Shown here: positions 25,998 through 34,852 of the stretch, in pieces | Layout of the letters: each line of letters begins with the position of its first letter | Numbering within the stretch: position 1 is the first letter of the stretch | Notes under the pieces: generated by a model | What the model saw: the letters and a program-made list of their open reading frames with translations, nothing else | Databases searched by the model: none | Told to the model about the DNA's origin: nothing | Assembly (NCBI RefSeq): GCF_036488675.1 | Contig: NZ_CP133148.1 | Coordinates: forward strand, 4,151,001 to 4,215,000 | From: Sinorhizobium chiapasense | Lineage (GTDB): Bacteria; Pseudomonadota; Alphaproteobacteria; Rhizobiales; Rhizobiaceae | Reading direction: 5' to 3' | DNA length: 64,000 bases | Made by a program: the position numbers and the translations under genes

Positions 25998-26010
25998 AGC
26001 GTCCGTTCTT

Positions 26011-26719
26011 TCAGCCGCTCTTCGCACCTTCCTCACGCACGCCCCCGTCCTGCGCTGCGCGCCAGTCCTTGAGCAGGGCTTGGCGACGGCGCGGATAGCG
26101 CGCGTCTTGCACGGTCGCTTCGGCGATGCGATCCGTGCGGAAATGGCGAAAAGTCCTGCCGCAGCTCACACCAGGCGACCAGCACGCGCACCTGCTCGAA
26201 GAAGCCGAGCGCAAAAGGCCAGACGGTGCGGCGGCTGTCGCGCCCTTCGTTGTCCATATAGCGCATATCGAGCTTTCGCTCGCTGCGGATCGCCTTGCGC
26301 AGCAGGCCGAGATCGATGGCCTCGGCGATCGGTTGGCGCGGCCCGACGAGAAGGGGCGAGGCGTCGAGACTTTCGCTGAGATCGGGCGGCAGGACGGAAG
26401 CGATCTTGGCAAGCGCGTCGGCCGCCGCGATTGCGAGGCGGTGGTCGCCACGTTTCGCCACCCAGCGCGAGCCGAGCACCAGCGCTTCGACTTCTTCCTC
26501 CGAGAACATCATCGGCGGCAGCATGAAACCGGGCTTCAGAACATAGCCGAGGCCTGGTTCCCCCTCGATATGGGCGCCTTGGGCCTGCAGGCTGGCGATG
26601 TCCCGGTAGAGCGTTCTGAGGCTGACGCCGGTCTCGTCCGCCAGCCGTCGGCCGCTCACCGGCTGCCGGCGGCGTCTCAGCACCTGCAAGAGCTCGAGCA
26701 AGCGCTCCGATCGGGACAT
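26011..26719 (-). pseudogene. YafY-type HTH/WYL transcriptional regulator, frameshifted
   Basis: From the ATG at 26719 the protein begins with an HTH_11 domain (RLLELLQVLRRRRQPVSGRR, TGVSLRTLYRDIASLQAQG) and a WYL-type domain (PMMFSEEEVEALVLGSRWV, RKLDMRYMDNEGRDSRRTV, LVAWCELRQDF). After CELRQDF the frame continues as nonsense, while the next frame carries the expected ending RHFRTDRIAEATVQDARYP to a stop at 26011. A run of four A at 26149-26152 (plus strand) has one base too many; with three, a normal protein of about 235 residues results. So the gene is either broken or carries a sequencing error. Members regulate neighbouring genes in response to unknown signals. Confidence 0.85.
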
Positions 26720-26760
26720 GGCTTCTTTCTCTCCGCCTCTCTGCGCGGATAACCGGCCGA

Positions 26761-27741
26761 TCAGCTCCGCTCGGGCCAGGCCAGCCAGTCGCGCATCAAC
26801 TGGTGGGCAATCGCCCCCTTCGGCGGCGGAATGTGTTCGTCTCCGGTGTCGGCGATGCCGGTCGTACGTTCCAGCATCGCTTCGGTCTCCCCGCGCGTGA
26901 ACCAGCGCACGTCCTCGAGCTCCTGTTCGTCGCGTTTGATGACGGTCGATTTGGCTTCGGCGTAGCAGCCGATCATCAGAGTATGCGGCAGCGGCCAGGG
27001 CTGGGAGGCATGATAGCGGACCCGGCCGATGCGGATGCCCGATTCCTCCTGCGTTTCCCGGCGCACGGCGTTTTCGATCGTCTCGCCCGGTTCGACGAAG
27101 CCGGCGAGACAGGAATACATGCCCGGCGCGAAATGCGGGCTGCGGCCGAGCAGGCAGAGATCGCGCTCGAGATCGATTGTCAGCATGATGACGACAGGGT
27201 CGGTGCGGGGAAACACCATGTGGTTGCAGGCCGTGCACACGCGCCGGTAACCGCCCGCCGCGCCGTCCATCGGCCCGCCACAGCGGCCGCAGAACCGGTT
27301 GTTGGCGTTCCAGACGATAAGGCTGGAGCCTTGCGCAAACTGGCCGAGCAATTCTTCCGGCAGCATCTGCTGGCGGTAGAGCGTTCGCGCGTCGGCGACC
27401 TTGAAGGGCTCGGGCAGCGTTTCTTCCGTGAGTCCCGACGGAACGGCAAGGCGCGGTTCGCCATTTGGCAGATAACCGAGCAGGATCGCCTCGTCGAGCG
27501 TCGGTTCGAGACCTTCGAGCTCATAGGGTGCGAAGAGCGGGTCGATGATCTTCTCGTCGTGTTTGACGATCAGCTTCGCGCCGGAAAAGGCGAGGAAATG
27601 CGCGCCCGGATGCCTCGACGCCACCTCGACGCAATCGTCGGGACGATGCTCGGATTGGCGGTCCAGGTGATTTTCCGCAAAGGCGACGAGCGTGCTCGGC
27701 TCCGGATGCGGGCTTCGAAGGTCAAAGATCGATTTCGTCAT
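26761..27741 (-). CDS. nudC: NAD+ diphosphatase (NUDIX, NudC type)
   Basis: 326 residues from the ATG at 27741; the longer frame overlaps the HIT gene. The zinc ribbon has Cys151, Cys154, Cys169 and Cys172 (CGRCGG, CTACN). The Nudix box spans about 214-236 (GFVEPGE ... RRETQEESGI), and the NudC-specific SQPWPLP follows. The enzyme cleaves NAD(H) to NMN(H) and AMP, and homologues remove NAD caps from RNA. It starts 2 bases after the HIT gene, so the two nucleotide-cleaving enzymes form one operon. The N-terminal domain is typical of the family. Confidence 0.94.
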   Translation of the reverse strand: MTKSIFDLRSPHPEPSTLVAFAENHLDRQSEHRPDDCVEVASRHPGAHFLAFSGAKLIVKHDEKIIDPLFAPYELEGLEPTLDEAILLGYLPNGEPRLAVPSGLTEETLPEPFKVADARTLYRQQMLPEELLGQFAQGSSLIVWNANNRFCGRCGGPMDGAAGGYRRVCTACNHMVFPRTDPVVIMLTIDLERDLCLLGRSPHFAPGMYSCLAGFVEPGETIENAVRRETQEESGIRIGRVRYHASQPWPLPHTLMIGCYAEAKSTVIKRDEQELEDVRWFTRGETEAMLERTTGIADTGDEHIPPPKGAIAHQLMRDWLAWPERS

Positions 27742-27743
27742 CT

Positions 27744-28151
27744 TCAGAGATTTTCCAGAATACGTGCTACGAATACCTGATGTTCGTCCTCCGGCCACGG
27801 CTCGGCCTTGCCGAAGCCCCACACCGGTCCCGGCCAGTTCGGATCGCCTTCCCGGCGGGCTATGATATGCACATGAAGCTGGCGGACGATATTGCCGAGC
27901 GCGCCGATATTGATCTTGTCGGCGGCTGTGACCTTTTTCAGGGCGGTTGCCACCATGTTTGTTTCGAAGGCCAGCATCGTCTGGTCGAGTGGCGTCAGCT
28001 CGAAAATCTCGGAAACGCCCGGACGTTGGGGAATGAGGATCAGCCACGGCCAACGGCGGTCGTTCATCAGCCGCAACTGGCACAGCCCGATCGAGGCGAT
28101 CGGGATGCCATCGCGCTGAAGTCGCTCGTCAAGAGGGAAGGTCGTCAACAA
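27744..28151 (-). CDS. HIT-family nucleotide hydrolase/transferase
   Basis: 135 residues, a single HIT domain. The histidine triad is in QLHVHIIARREGD, here H-x-H followed by I-I-A rather than a third spaced histidine, the variant seen in many short bacterial HIT proteins. MNDRRWPWLILIPQR is the family's N-terminal strand pair. HIT proteins hydrolyse or transfer nucleotide phosphates (AMP derivatives, dinucleoside polyphosphates). It is the first gene of the operon with nudC, and a RIME element sits just upstream. Confidence 0.85.
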   Translation of the reverse strand: MLTTFPLDERLQRDGIPIASIGLCQLRLMNDRRWPWLILIPQRPGVSEIFELTPLDQTMLAFETNMVATALKKVTAADKINIGALGNIVRQLHVHIIARREGDPNWPGPVWGFGKAEPWPEDEHQVFVARILENL

Positions 28152-28164
28152 AATCTCCTCGGCA

Positions 28165-28277
28165 GGAACGGGATGAGGAAAAGTGTGTTCGGTTTTCCGC
28201 CCGCATCCCGCTCTAACCCTTTAGAATCGATCACGTTTATTTTTTTGGGTCGATTCGGCCCAAAAATCACCGTGATC
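28165..28277. repeat. RIME-like two-palindrome repeat, copy 2
   Basis: CGGGATG (28169-28175) pairs with CATCCCG (28204-28210) around CGGTTTTCCG. The second palindrome runs from GATCACG near 28229 to CGTGATC (28271-28277) with the inner TTTTTTGGGTCGA/TCGGCCCAAAAAT stem. It lies upstream of the HIT-nudC operon and of the SRP RNA promoter on the other strand. Confidence 0.85.
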
Positions 28278-28332
28278 CAGCGCGCGGATTCGCCTTGTTT
28301 TGCATACCGATACCAGTTTTTTGACGCCTTGG

Positions 28333-28361
28333 CTTGCATTTGCTTCAGATATTGCCGATAT
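28333..28361 (+). promoter_or_regulatory. Sigma-70 promoter of the SRP RNA gene
   Basis: CTTGCA (28333-28338), a 17-base spacer, and CGATAT (28356-28361), close to the Sinorhizobium consensus CTTGAC-N17-CTATAT. It would start transcription at about 28367, at the 5' end of the RNA stem. Confidence 0.75.
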
Positions 28362-28366
28362 GGAAG

Positions 28367-28467
28367 CCGGGAGGTTGGTGGTGGACGAGCCACTCGCCAA
28401 CCGGGTCAGGTCCGGAAGGAAGCAGCCCTAACGAGCCCCGGCACGGGTCATCGTGCCAGCCTCCCAC
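28367..28467 (+). ncRNA. ffs: Signal recognition particle RNA (4.5S)
   Basis: The universally conserved domain IV motif GGTCAGGTCCGGAAGG with AAGCAGCC is present. The ends pair as GGGAGGTTGG (28369-28378) with CCAGCCTCCC (28456-28465), giving the single long hairpin of about 100 nt typical of bacterial SRP RNA. With Ffh it targets membrane proteins to FtsY. It lies immediately upstream of dnaX in the same direction. Confidence 0.96.
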
Positions 28468-28522
28468 CTTATCTTCGTATCTCCGTCCTGTCGGGACAAG
28501 AGTTCGAGCAGCGGCAGGGTCG

Positions 28523-30388
28523 ATGAGCGACGAAACGTCCATTTCATTCGAACAGAAGCCAGCCGCCTACCGTGTTCTGGCACGTAAATATCGGCCCAAG
28601 GACTTCTCCGATCTTATGGTTGGGCAGGAGCCGATGGTGCGCACGCTCACCAACGCCTTCGAGACCGGCCGCATCGCGCAGGCCTACATGCTGACGGGCG
28701 TCCGCGGCGTCGGCAAGACGACGACCGCCCGCATCCTGGCGCGCGCGCTCAATTACCGGACCGCCGAGATCGACAAGCCGACGATCGACCTGCGTGTGCG
28801 GGGCGAGCATTGCCAGGCCATCATGGACGGCCGCCATGTCGACGTGATCGAGATGGACGCCGCATCGCACACCGGCATCGACGACATCCGCGAGATCATC
28901 GAGCAGGTGCGTTATCGCCCGGTTTCAGCCCGCTACAAGGTCTATATCATCGACGAAGTGCACATGCTCTCGACGCAGGCCTTCAACGGCCTGTTGAAGA
29001 CGCTCGAGGAGCCGCCGGAGCATGTGAAGTTCATCTTCGCGACGACCGAAATCCGTAAGGTTCCGATTACCGTCCTGTCGCGCTGCCAGCGTTTCGACCT
29101 GCGCCGCATCGGTGCGTCGGACCTTGTCGGTCTCTTCTCCACCATTCTCGCCAAGGAGGGCGTGCCGTTCGATCCCGAGGCGCTGGCGATGGTCGCGCGC
29201 GCCGCAGAGGGTTCGGCGCGCGACGGCCTGTCGCTGCTCGACCAGGCGATCGCCCACGGCGGTGGCTCGGTCGAGCTTGAAACCGTGCGCTCGATGCTCG
29301 GACTTGCCGACCGTGCCCGCATCGTCGATCTCTTCGAGCATATCGTCAAAGGCGACGTGACGGCGGCACTTCAGGAGTTCGCCGCGCAATACGAGGCGGG
29401 CGCCAATCCGACGGTGGTGCTGACCGACCTTGCCGACTTCACCCATCTCGTCACCCGGATGAAATATGTTCCCGACGCGGCGAACGACCAGTCACTGAGC
29501 GAGATCGAGCGCGTGCGCGGCGCCGAATTTGCCGGCAATGTCGCGGTGACCGCGCTTTCGCGTATCTGGCAGATGCTCTTGAAGGGCATCCCCGAGGCGG
29601 AAAGCTCGTCGCGGCCCGCGGGTGCCGCGGAAATGGTGCTGATCAGGCTCGCCCATGCCGCTCATCTGCCGTCGCCGGAAGACGCTGCGCGACGGCTGTT
29701 GGAGCTTGCCGACGGCGAGGGGGCCGCTGGTCGTCCGGCGCCGCGCAGCAATGGCGGCGGAAATCAGGCTCATGCCGGCCAGTCCACGCAGGCGCGTTCC
29801 ATCGAAGCAGCGCCCGTACAGCGCCCCTCGAACAACGGCGCAACCATGCTGCGGGCCGTGCCGGATGCCGCGCCTCAGCCGATCGGCGTCGGCCGCATCG
29901 AGGAACGGCCCGCAGTGGCCCCGGCTGCGAAGCCGGAGCCGAAGGTTCCGGTCAACTCGATCAGCGATATCGTCGATCTTTGCGGAAAGAACAGGGACAT
30001 CAAGCTGAAGACGCTTGTGCGCGGCTTCGTGAGACTCGTGCATATCGAGCCCGGTCGCCTCGACGTCAACGTGCCCGACGACGCACCGAAGACGCTGCTC
30101 GGCGAGCTCGCCGTCAAGCTCAAGGAGTGGACCGGCATTCACTGGGTCGTCAGCTACAGCCGCGAACCGGGCGAACCGACGCTTGTCGAGGCAGAGCAGC
30201 GCGCACAGGAGCAGCGGGTCAACGACGCCCGCCAGGATCCGGACGTCGCGGCAATCCTCGCGCGCTTTCCGGGCGCCAGGATCACCGACGTGCGCATCCG
30301 CGCGGCGGAGCAGGAAACCGAAGCCGTCGCTCCGGCAGCGGCCGAATCGGAAGACGGCGATATCGTTCCCGGCGACGATATCGAATAG
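28523..30388 (+). CDS. dnaX: DNA polymerase III subunits gamma and tau
   Basis: 621 residues from the ATG at 28523; the extended frame would run through the SRP RNA. It is the clamp-loader ATPase of the replisome. Walker A is GVRGVGKT (59-66), Walker [10 protein letters not shown] (141-149), and the arginine-finger SRC motif follows in TVLSRCQRF. The zinc site of E. coli DnaX has four cysteines; here that loop keeps only Cys97 (GEHCQAI), so zinc binding is probably lost. The C-terminal 250 residues are the Ala/Pro-rich tau-type tail with a folded last domain that would contact the polymerase. ybaB and recR follow. Confidence 0.96.
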   Translation: MSDETSISFEQKPAAYRVLARKYRPKDFSDLMVGQEPMVRTLTNAFETGRIAQAYMLTGVRGVGKTTTARILARALNYRTAEIDKPTIDLRVRGEHCQAIMDGRHVDVIEMDAASHTGIDDIREIIEQVRYRPVSARYKVYIIDEVHMLSTQAFNGLLKTLEEPPEHVKFIFATTEIRKVPITVLSRCQRFDLRRIGASDLVGLFSTILAKEGVPFDPEALAMVARAAEGSARDGLSLLDQAIAHGGGSVELETVRSMLGLADRARIVDLFEHIVKGDVTAALQEFAAQYEAGANPTVVLTDLADFTHLVTRMKYVPDAANDQSLSEIERVRGAEFAGNVAVTALSRIWQMLLKGIPEAESSSRPAGAAEMVLIRLAHAAHLPSPEDAARRLLELADGEGAAGRPAPRSNGGGNQAHAGQSTQARSIEAAPVQRPSNNGATMLRAVPDAAPQPIGVGRIEERPAVAPAAKPEPKVPVNSISDIVDLCGKNRDIKLKTLVRGFVRLVHIEPGRLDVNVPDDAPKTLLGELAVKLKEWTGIHWVVSYSREPGEPTLVEAEQRAQEQRVNDARQDPDVAAILARFPGARITDVRIRAAEQETEAVAPAAAESEDGDIVPGDDIE

Positions 30389-30437
30389 TCCAGCTAGCAA
30401 GCTTCTTGGAAGAGATTACGAAAGACAGGAGACGACG

Positions 30438-30761
30438 ATGCGCGACATCATGGGCATGATGGGCAAGGTCAAGGAAATGCAGGCTAAGATGGAGAAGCTG
30501 CAGGCGGAGATCGCCGCGCTCGAAGTCGACGGCACCTCCGGCGGCGGCCTCGTCACTGTCCGTCTCGACGGCAAGGGCCACATGAAGAGCCTCAAGATCG
30601 ATCCCTCGCTCTTCAAGGAAGACGATGTCGAAATCCTCGAAGACCTGATCGTTGCCGCCCACAAGGACGCCAAGGACAAGGCGGAAGCCGTGCAGGCGGA
30701 AAAGACCCGCGAACTGACCGCCGGCCTGCCGATCCCGCCCGGCATGAAGCTGCCGTTCTGA
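30438..30761 (+). CDS. ybaB: YbaB/EbfC nucleoid-associated protein
   Basis: 107 residues from the ATG at 30438 with GGAGACGACG upstream. The protein is short with a long N-terminal helix ([20 protein letters not shown]), the family's [20 protein letters not shown] and a C-terminal [11 protein letters not shown]. YbaB forms a dimer shaped like tweezers that binds DNA. It stands between dnaX and recR, the classic arrangement, and is probably co-transcribed with them. Confidence 0.93.
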   Translation: MRDIMGMMGKVKEMQAKMEKLQAEIAALEVDGTSGGGLVTVRLDGKGHMKSLKIDPSLFKEDDVEILEDLIVAAHKDAKDKAEAVQAEKTRELTAGLPIPPGMKLPF

Positions 30762-30865
30762 CGGAGTGGCATCGGTGCTGCCAGTTCCTTGCGTCGCCGG
30801 TGCGCCGTGCGCTGATCGGCGTCAAAGCGATTCCGTTTGCCGATGAATTGAGCTAAAAGCCCGGC

Positions 30866-31471
30866 ATGGCAAAGCGAGTCACCGGCCCCGAAATCGAAAA
30901 ACTCATCCAGCTCCTGGCGAAGGTGCCGGGCCTCGGCCCCCGTTCCGCCCGCCGGGCGGCGCTGCACCTTGTCAAGAAGAAGGAGCAACTGCTCGGTCCG
31001 CTCGCGGATGCAATGGGCGAGGCGCACCGCAAGGTCCGCATCTGCTCTTGCTGCGGCAACGTCGACACGATCGATCCCTGCACGGTGTGCACCGACGAAC
31101 GGCGCGACCAGTCCGTGATCATCGTCGTCGAGGATGTCGCCGACCTTTGGGCGCTGGAGCGCGCCGGCGCCATGAACGCCGCCTATCATGTGCTCGGCGG
31201 TACACTATCACCGCTCGATGGCATTGGGCCCGACGACCTCAACATCAAAGGCCTTGTCGATCGCGTCGCCAAGGGCGGCGTCCGCGAGCTGATCATCGCG
31301 GTCAATGCGACGGTGGAGGGGCAGACGACGGCGCATTACATCACCGACCAGCTCGAAGGCATGGAAGTGAAAATCACCCGTCTCGCCCACGGCGTTCCCG
31401 TCGGCGGCGAACTCGATTACCTTGACGAAGGCACACTGACGGCCGCCTTGCGGGCGCGTACGACAATCTGA
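30866..31471 (+). CDS. recR: Recombination mediator protein RecR
   Basis: 201 residues, standard length. The order of domains is right: helix-hairpin-helix ([19 protein letters not shown]), four-cysteine zinc finger ([16 protein letters not shown]), Toprim domain ([14 protein letters not shown] and [15 protein letters not shown]) and C-terminal Walker-B-like segment ([20 protein letters not shown]). RecR works with RecO and RecF to load RecA on gapped DNA. It follows ybaB after 104 bases. Confidence 0.96.
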   Translation: MAKRVTGPEIEKLIQLLAKVPGLGPRSARRAALHLVKKKEQLLGPLADAMGEAHRKVRICSCCGNVDTIDPCTVCTDERRDQSVIIVVEDVADLWALERAGAMNAAYHVLGGTLSPLDGIGPDDLNIKGLVDRVAKGGVRELIIAVNATVEGQTTAHYITDQLEGMEVKITRLAHGVPVGGELDYLDEGTLTAALRARTTI

Positions 31472-31511
31472 TGCTGCGCGCTTTGCGCGGCACCTCATTT
31501 CAGGAAGCCAG

Positions 31512-32750
31512 ATGCTGAGACTCCTCTCTGCCTTGATCCTTTCGCTCACCTCCTTTGCCGGTCTTTCCTTCGCGGCTTCGAAAGCCAACGTGGAAAACCA
31601 GTTTCGCCAGTGGCTGCAGAACGACCTGTGGCCCGAGGCGCAGAAATCCGGCATCTCCGCGGCGTCCTTCAAGGCGGCATTTGCCGATGTGAAGCTCAAT
31701 TGGGATCTGCCCGACCTTGCGCCTCCCGGTTTTCCGAAGGCGAAGGAGCGCAAGCAGAGCCAGGCGGAATTTTCATCGCCCGGCTCGTATTTTTCCGAGA
31801 AGCGCCTGCAAGGATTGGCGGCGACCGGCCGGAGCCTCGCCTCCGCCCACGCCTCGACCTTGAAGCGCATCGAAAGAACGTATGGCGTTCCCGGGCCGAT
31901 CGTCCTCGCCATCTGGGGCCGGGAATCGGGCTTCGGCCGGGCGAAGATCCCGCACCCGATCATGGACGTTCTGGCGACCAAGGCCTTCATGTCGACGCGG
32001 CCGGAGCTTTTCCGGCGCGAACTGATCGCCGCGCTCCACATTCTCGACAGCGGCGATGTCCGCGAGGCGGAGATGCGCGGTTCCTGGGCCGGTGCCATGG
32101 GCCAGCCCCAGTTCCTGCCGTCGAGTTTCCTGAAATACGCCGTGGATTTCGACGGCGACGGCCGCCGCGACATCTGGAATTCGGTGCCGGACAGTCTGGC
32201 TTCGATCGCCAACTATCTCTCTGAGAAAGGCTGGCAAGCCGGCCGTGACTGGGGTTTTGAAGTCTTGATCCCAGAAGGTGTTTCCTGCGCCCAGGAAGGC
32301 CCGGATCTTGCCCGTCCGATCGCCGATTGGGCCGGCATGGGGATCGGGCGCATCTCCGGCAAGACCTTTCCGTCGGCGGAGCGCGCAGCGGCCGGCATGA
32401 TGCTGGTGCCGGCAGGCACCCATGGACCGCAGTTCATCGTCACGCCGAATTTCTACGTGATCAAGGAATACAACAATTCCGATCTCTACGCGCTGTTCAT
32501 CGGCAACCTCGCCGATCGCATCGCGTCGGGCGGCGGCGCCTTCCGGGGCGAGTGGGGCGATGTCGGAAACATGCTGCGTTCCGACGTGCTGGCGATGCAG
32601 AAGGCGCTCGTCTCCAAGGGCTACGACGTCGGCAAGGTCGATGGCCTCCCGGGCTACAAGACGCGCCGGTCGCTCGGCGACTGGCAGGCGAAGAACGGCC
32701 TCTCCGCCACCTGCTTCCCGGCCGCCTCGCTGAAATCGCAGCTGCGTTGA
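31512..32750 (+). CDS. Lytic murein transglycosylase (MltB type) with peptidoglycan-binding domain
   Basis: 412 residues. A signal peptide (about 1-21, ending FAASKA) is followed by the MltB-like catalytic domain. The catalytic glutamate lies in AIWGRESGFG, with the family's SWAGAMGQPQFLPSSF and FDGDGRRDIWNS further on. The C-terminal 65 residues are a PG_binding_1 domain (LRSDVLAMQKALVSKGYDVG, DGLPGYKTRRSLGDWQ). It cleaves the glycan strand of peptidoglycan with formation of 1,6-anhydro ends. No lipobox is seen, so it is periplasmic and soluble. Confidence 0.93.
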   Translation: MLRLLSALILSLTSFAGLSFAASKANVENQFRQWLQNDLWPEAQKSGISAASFKAAFADVKLNWDLPDLAPPGFPKAKERKQSQAEFSSPGSYFSEKRLQGLAATGRSLASAHASTLKRIERTYGVPGPIVLAIWGRESGFGRAKIPHPIMDVLATKAFMSTRPELFRRELIAALHILDSGDVREAEMRGSWAGAMGQPQFLPSSFLKYAVDFDGDGRRDIWNSVPDSLASIANYLSEKGWQAGRDWGFEVLIPEGVSCAQEGPDLARPIADWAGMGIGRISGKTFPSAERAAAGMMLVPAGTHGPQFIVTPNFYVIKEYNNSDLYALFIGNLADRIASGGGAFRGEWGDVGNMLRSDVLAMQKALVSKGYDVGKVDGLPGYKTRRSLGDWQAKNGLSATCFPAASLKSQLR

Positions 32751-32770
32751 TTTCCGCGTTGCGGGGGGCT

Positions 32771-32915
32771 GCCCCTCAACCGCCTGCCGGCACCTCCCCG
32801 CAGGCGGGGCGAAGGGACAAGCGGCGACGCTTCGGAACCGCTCCGATGGAAAGGGGGCCGCAGCGTCCTCCAGTCCCCTCGCCCCGCATGCGGGGAGAGG
32901 GTTAGGGTGAGGGGC
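32771..32915 (+). repeat. Dispersed GC-rich mosaic repeat, copy A
   Basis: Starts GCCCCTCAACCGCCTGCCGG, has palindromes CCCCGCAGGCGGGG-like near 32796 and CCCCGCATGCGGGG near 32882, and ends GGGTTAGGGTGAGGGGC. The same element lies in the opposite orientation at 53027-53140. It separates two convergent genes here and can form transcription-stopping hairpins on both strands. Confidence 0.8.
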
Positions 32916-32962
32916 AAACTCGCATCTCGCTAGGATGAGGCGCGACCGAGTCGGCCCGTCCC

Positions 32963-34579
32963 TCAATGCATCTCGGCGGGCTGCTTGTAGCGTTCGTAGT
33001 GCTCCGGAACGATGGTCTGCCGCTCGATCATCCGGTGTACGCGCGGCGGCACCGCGCCGCGATGGAGCGCCGTCAGCTTGTCGCCGACCGCCGCATCGGC
33101 CTGCGTGCGCCGCTGGTTGTGACGGACATACTCCACCCAAGTCGGCACGTGATAGCTCTCAGTCCAGGTTGTCGGGTTTTCGAGGTCGCGCATCAGCGCC
33201 CAGTGTCCCGCGCCGTCGCGAATGCGGATGCGGCGCCGTTCCGCCATGGTCGTCAGGAACTCGGGGATGTCGGGTTCGTGGATCTCGTAGTCGATCATGA
33301 CGACAATCGGACCGCTGCGCGGCTTGAGATCGAGCTCGAGCGGCGGCTCGTTGAAGCGGTTGAGCGGGTCGAGGTTCAGCGACTTGAATTCCGGTAGTCC
33401 GAAACGCAAGCCGACGCCCGCTCCCGCGAGCATGAGCAGACAGGAGCCGATGAGTGCGTTGGCGGCGCCGTATTGTTCGGCGGCGACGCCCCATAGCCAG
33501 CTGCCGCCTGCAATCCCGCCGAAGGTCATGGTCTGGTAGAGGGAAAGTGCCCGCCCGACAACCCAGCGTGGAGTGGAGAGCTGAACCGTGGTGTTGAACA
33601 GCGCCAGCGCCAGCACCCAGCAGGCGCCGGAGACGGTGAGGGCGAGGCATGTCAGCCACGCCTCGGCGCTCACCGCCGTAACCGCCGCGCTCGTGGCAAA
33701 GCCGGCGAAAGCGCAGCGCACGATCGCCTCGCTCGACAGGCGTTCCCGGAGCCGGGCGCTCAGCAGCGCGCCGCCGATCGCGCCGAGCCCGAAGGCGCCA
33801 AGCATGATGCCGTAGGTGAGCGGGCCGCCGCGGACGAGATCGCGGGCGACGAGCGGCAGCAGGGCAAGGATGGCGCTTGCCGAGAGGCCGAAGACGAAAC
33901 CGCGCAACAGCACCTTGCCGATGTTCGGCGACATCACGACATAACGAAGGCCGGCCGAAACCGCCCGCCCGAGCGTTTCGCGCGGCAAGGGGCTTTCCGC
34001 GACATCCCGCTTCCAGCGGAAGAGAGCGAAGAGGATCGCGAAATAGCTGAGCGTATTGACTGCGAAGGCCGCGGCGGCGCCAGCGGCAGCGACGATCGCG
34101 CCGCCGATCGCGGGGCCGACGCTGCGCGTCATGTTGAACCCCATGCTGTTCAGCGCCACCGCCGCCGGCAGGTCATCGCGCGGCACCATGTCGCCGACCG
34201 ATGCCTGCCATGACGGGTTGTTGAGCGCCGTCCCGCAGCCGATCAGGAAGGTAAAGAGCAGGAGGAGCCACGGCGTGACCAGGCCGAAATAGGCGCAGAC
34301 CGTCAATATCGCCGAGACGGTCAGCATGAACAGCTGAGCGATGAGCATGATGCGGCGCCGGTCGAAGTTGTCGGCGAGCGCACCCGACACCAGCGAGAAA
34401 AGCATGATCGGCAGCGCGGTGGAAGCCTGCACCAGCGCCACCATGTTCACCGACTGCGAGATGGAGGTCATCAGCCAGGCGGCGCCCACTGCCTGGATCA
34501 GTCCGCCGAAATTGGAGGCAAGGCTGGCGATCCAGATGATCCGGAACGTATCGTGTTTGAAGGGGGCCAGGGGCGACAT
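32963..34579 (-). CDS. MFS exporter (MFS_3/EntS type) with C-terminal soluble domain
   Basis: 538 residues from the ATG at 34579. About 400 residues form 11-12 membrane helices of the MFS_3 family: FRIIWIASLASNFGGLIQ in TM1, the conserved ADNFDRRRIM loop, and SVGPAIGGAIVAA. The last 125 residues are cytoplasmic and resemble the ferredoxin-like ABM-type domain seen at the end of this family (IDYEIHEPDIPEFLTTMAE, RIRDGAGHWALMRD, WTESYHVPTWVEYVRH). Relatives export siderophores or macrolide-type compounds; the substrate here is unknown. It converges on the transglycosylase gene with a repeat between them. Confidence 0.88.
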   Translation of the reverse strand: MSPLAPFKHDTFRIIWIASLASNFGGLIQAVGAAWLMTSISQSVNMVALVQASTALPIMLFSLVSGALADNFDRRRIMLIAQLFMLTVSAILTVCAYFGLVTPWLLLLFTFLIGCGTALNNPSWQASVGDMVPRDDLPAAVALNSMGFNMTRSVGPAIGGAIVAAAGAAAAFAVNTLSYFAILFALFRWKRDVAESPLPRETLGRAVSAGLRYVVMSPNIGKVLLRGFVFGLSASAILALLPLVARDLVRGGPLTYGIMLGAFGLGAIGGALLSARLRERLSSEAIVRCAFAGFATSAAVTAVSAEAWLTCLALTVSGACWVLALALFNTTVQLSTPRWVVGRALSLYQTMTFGGIAGGSWLWGVAAEQYGAANALIGSCLLMLAGAGVGLRFGLPEFKSLNLDPLNRFNEPPLELDLKPRSGPIVVMIDYEIHEPDIPEFLTTMAERRRIRIRDGAGHWALMRDLENPTTWTESYHVPTWVEYVRHNQRRTQADAAVGDKLTALHRGAVPPRVHRMIERQTIVPEHYERYKQPAEMH

Positions 34580-34734
34580 GCGGCTCGTCACCTCGTATTC
34601 TCTTTCGTTTGACCAATGCGAAGCGGATACTTCCTTATAAACTTCGAAATGTGGCGCGCCAGCCGCTGAAAGTGACGGTCGGACACGAAAGCGCTCCGCT
34701 CCAAGTCGCTGCCTCTCGGGTCGCGGCCGCGAGC

Positions 34735-34763
34735 CTTGCAATTTGCGGCGATGAAGCGTATAT
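34735..34763 (+). promoter_or_regulatory. Sigma-70 promoter of the rimP-nusA-infB operon
   Basis: CTTGCA (34735-34740), exactly 17 bases, then GTATAT (34758-34763), a good fit to the rhizobial housekeeping consensus. The transcript would start near 34770, about 83 bases before the rimP start. Confidence 0.75.
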
Positions 34764-34792
34764 GAGCCTCAAATTCTTGATCGGTTAGATGA

Positions 34793-34826
34793 AGAGTGGG
34801 CCCGTCAGGACCCGCTCTTTTTTATT
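34793..34826 (+). terminator. Intrinsic terminator in the rimP leader (likely attenuator)
   Basis: AGAGTGGG (34793-34800) pairs with CCCGCTCT (34811-34818; one G-U pair) and is followed by a run of T and TATT. It lies between the promoter and the rimP start, so it would end transcripts after about 55 bases unless opposed. A 24-codon frame (ATG at 34789 to TAA 34863) runs through the hairpin and overlaps the rimP start, but has no clear ribosome site. Confidence 0.8.
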
Positions 34827-34852
34827 AGCCGGTCCGATGAGGAGACGATCGT

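Noticed and set aside
34751..34788. Two tiny frames (MKRI and MSLKFLIG) just ahead of the rimP leader hairpin
   Set aside because: They begin before the inferred transcription start, inside the promoter, so they would not be translated.
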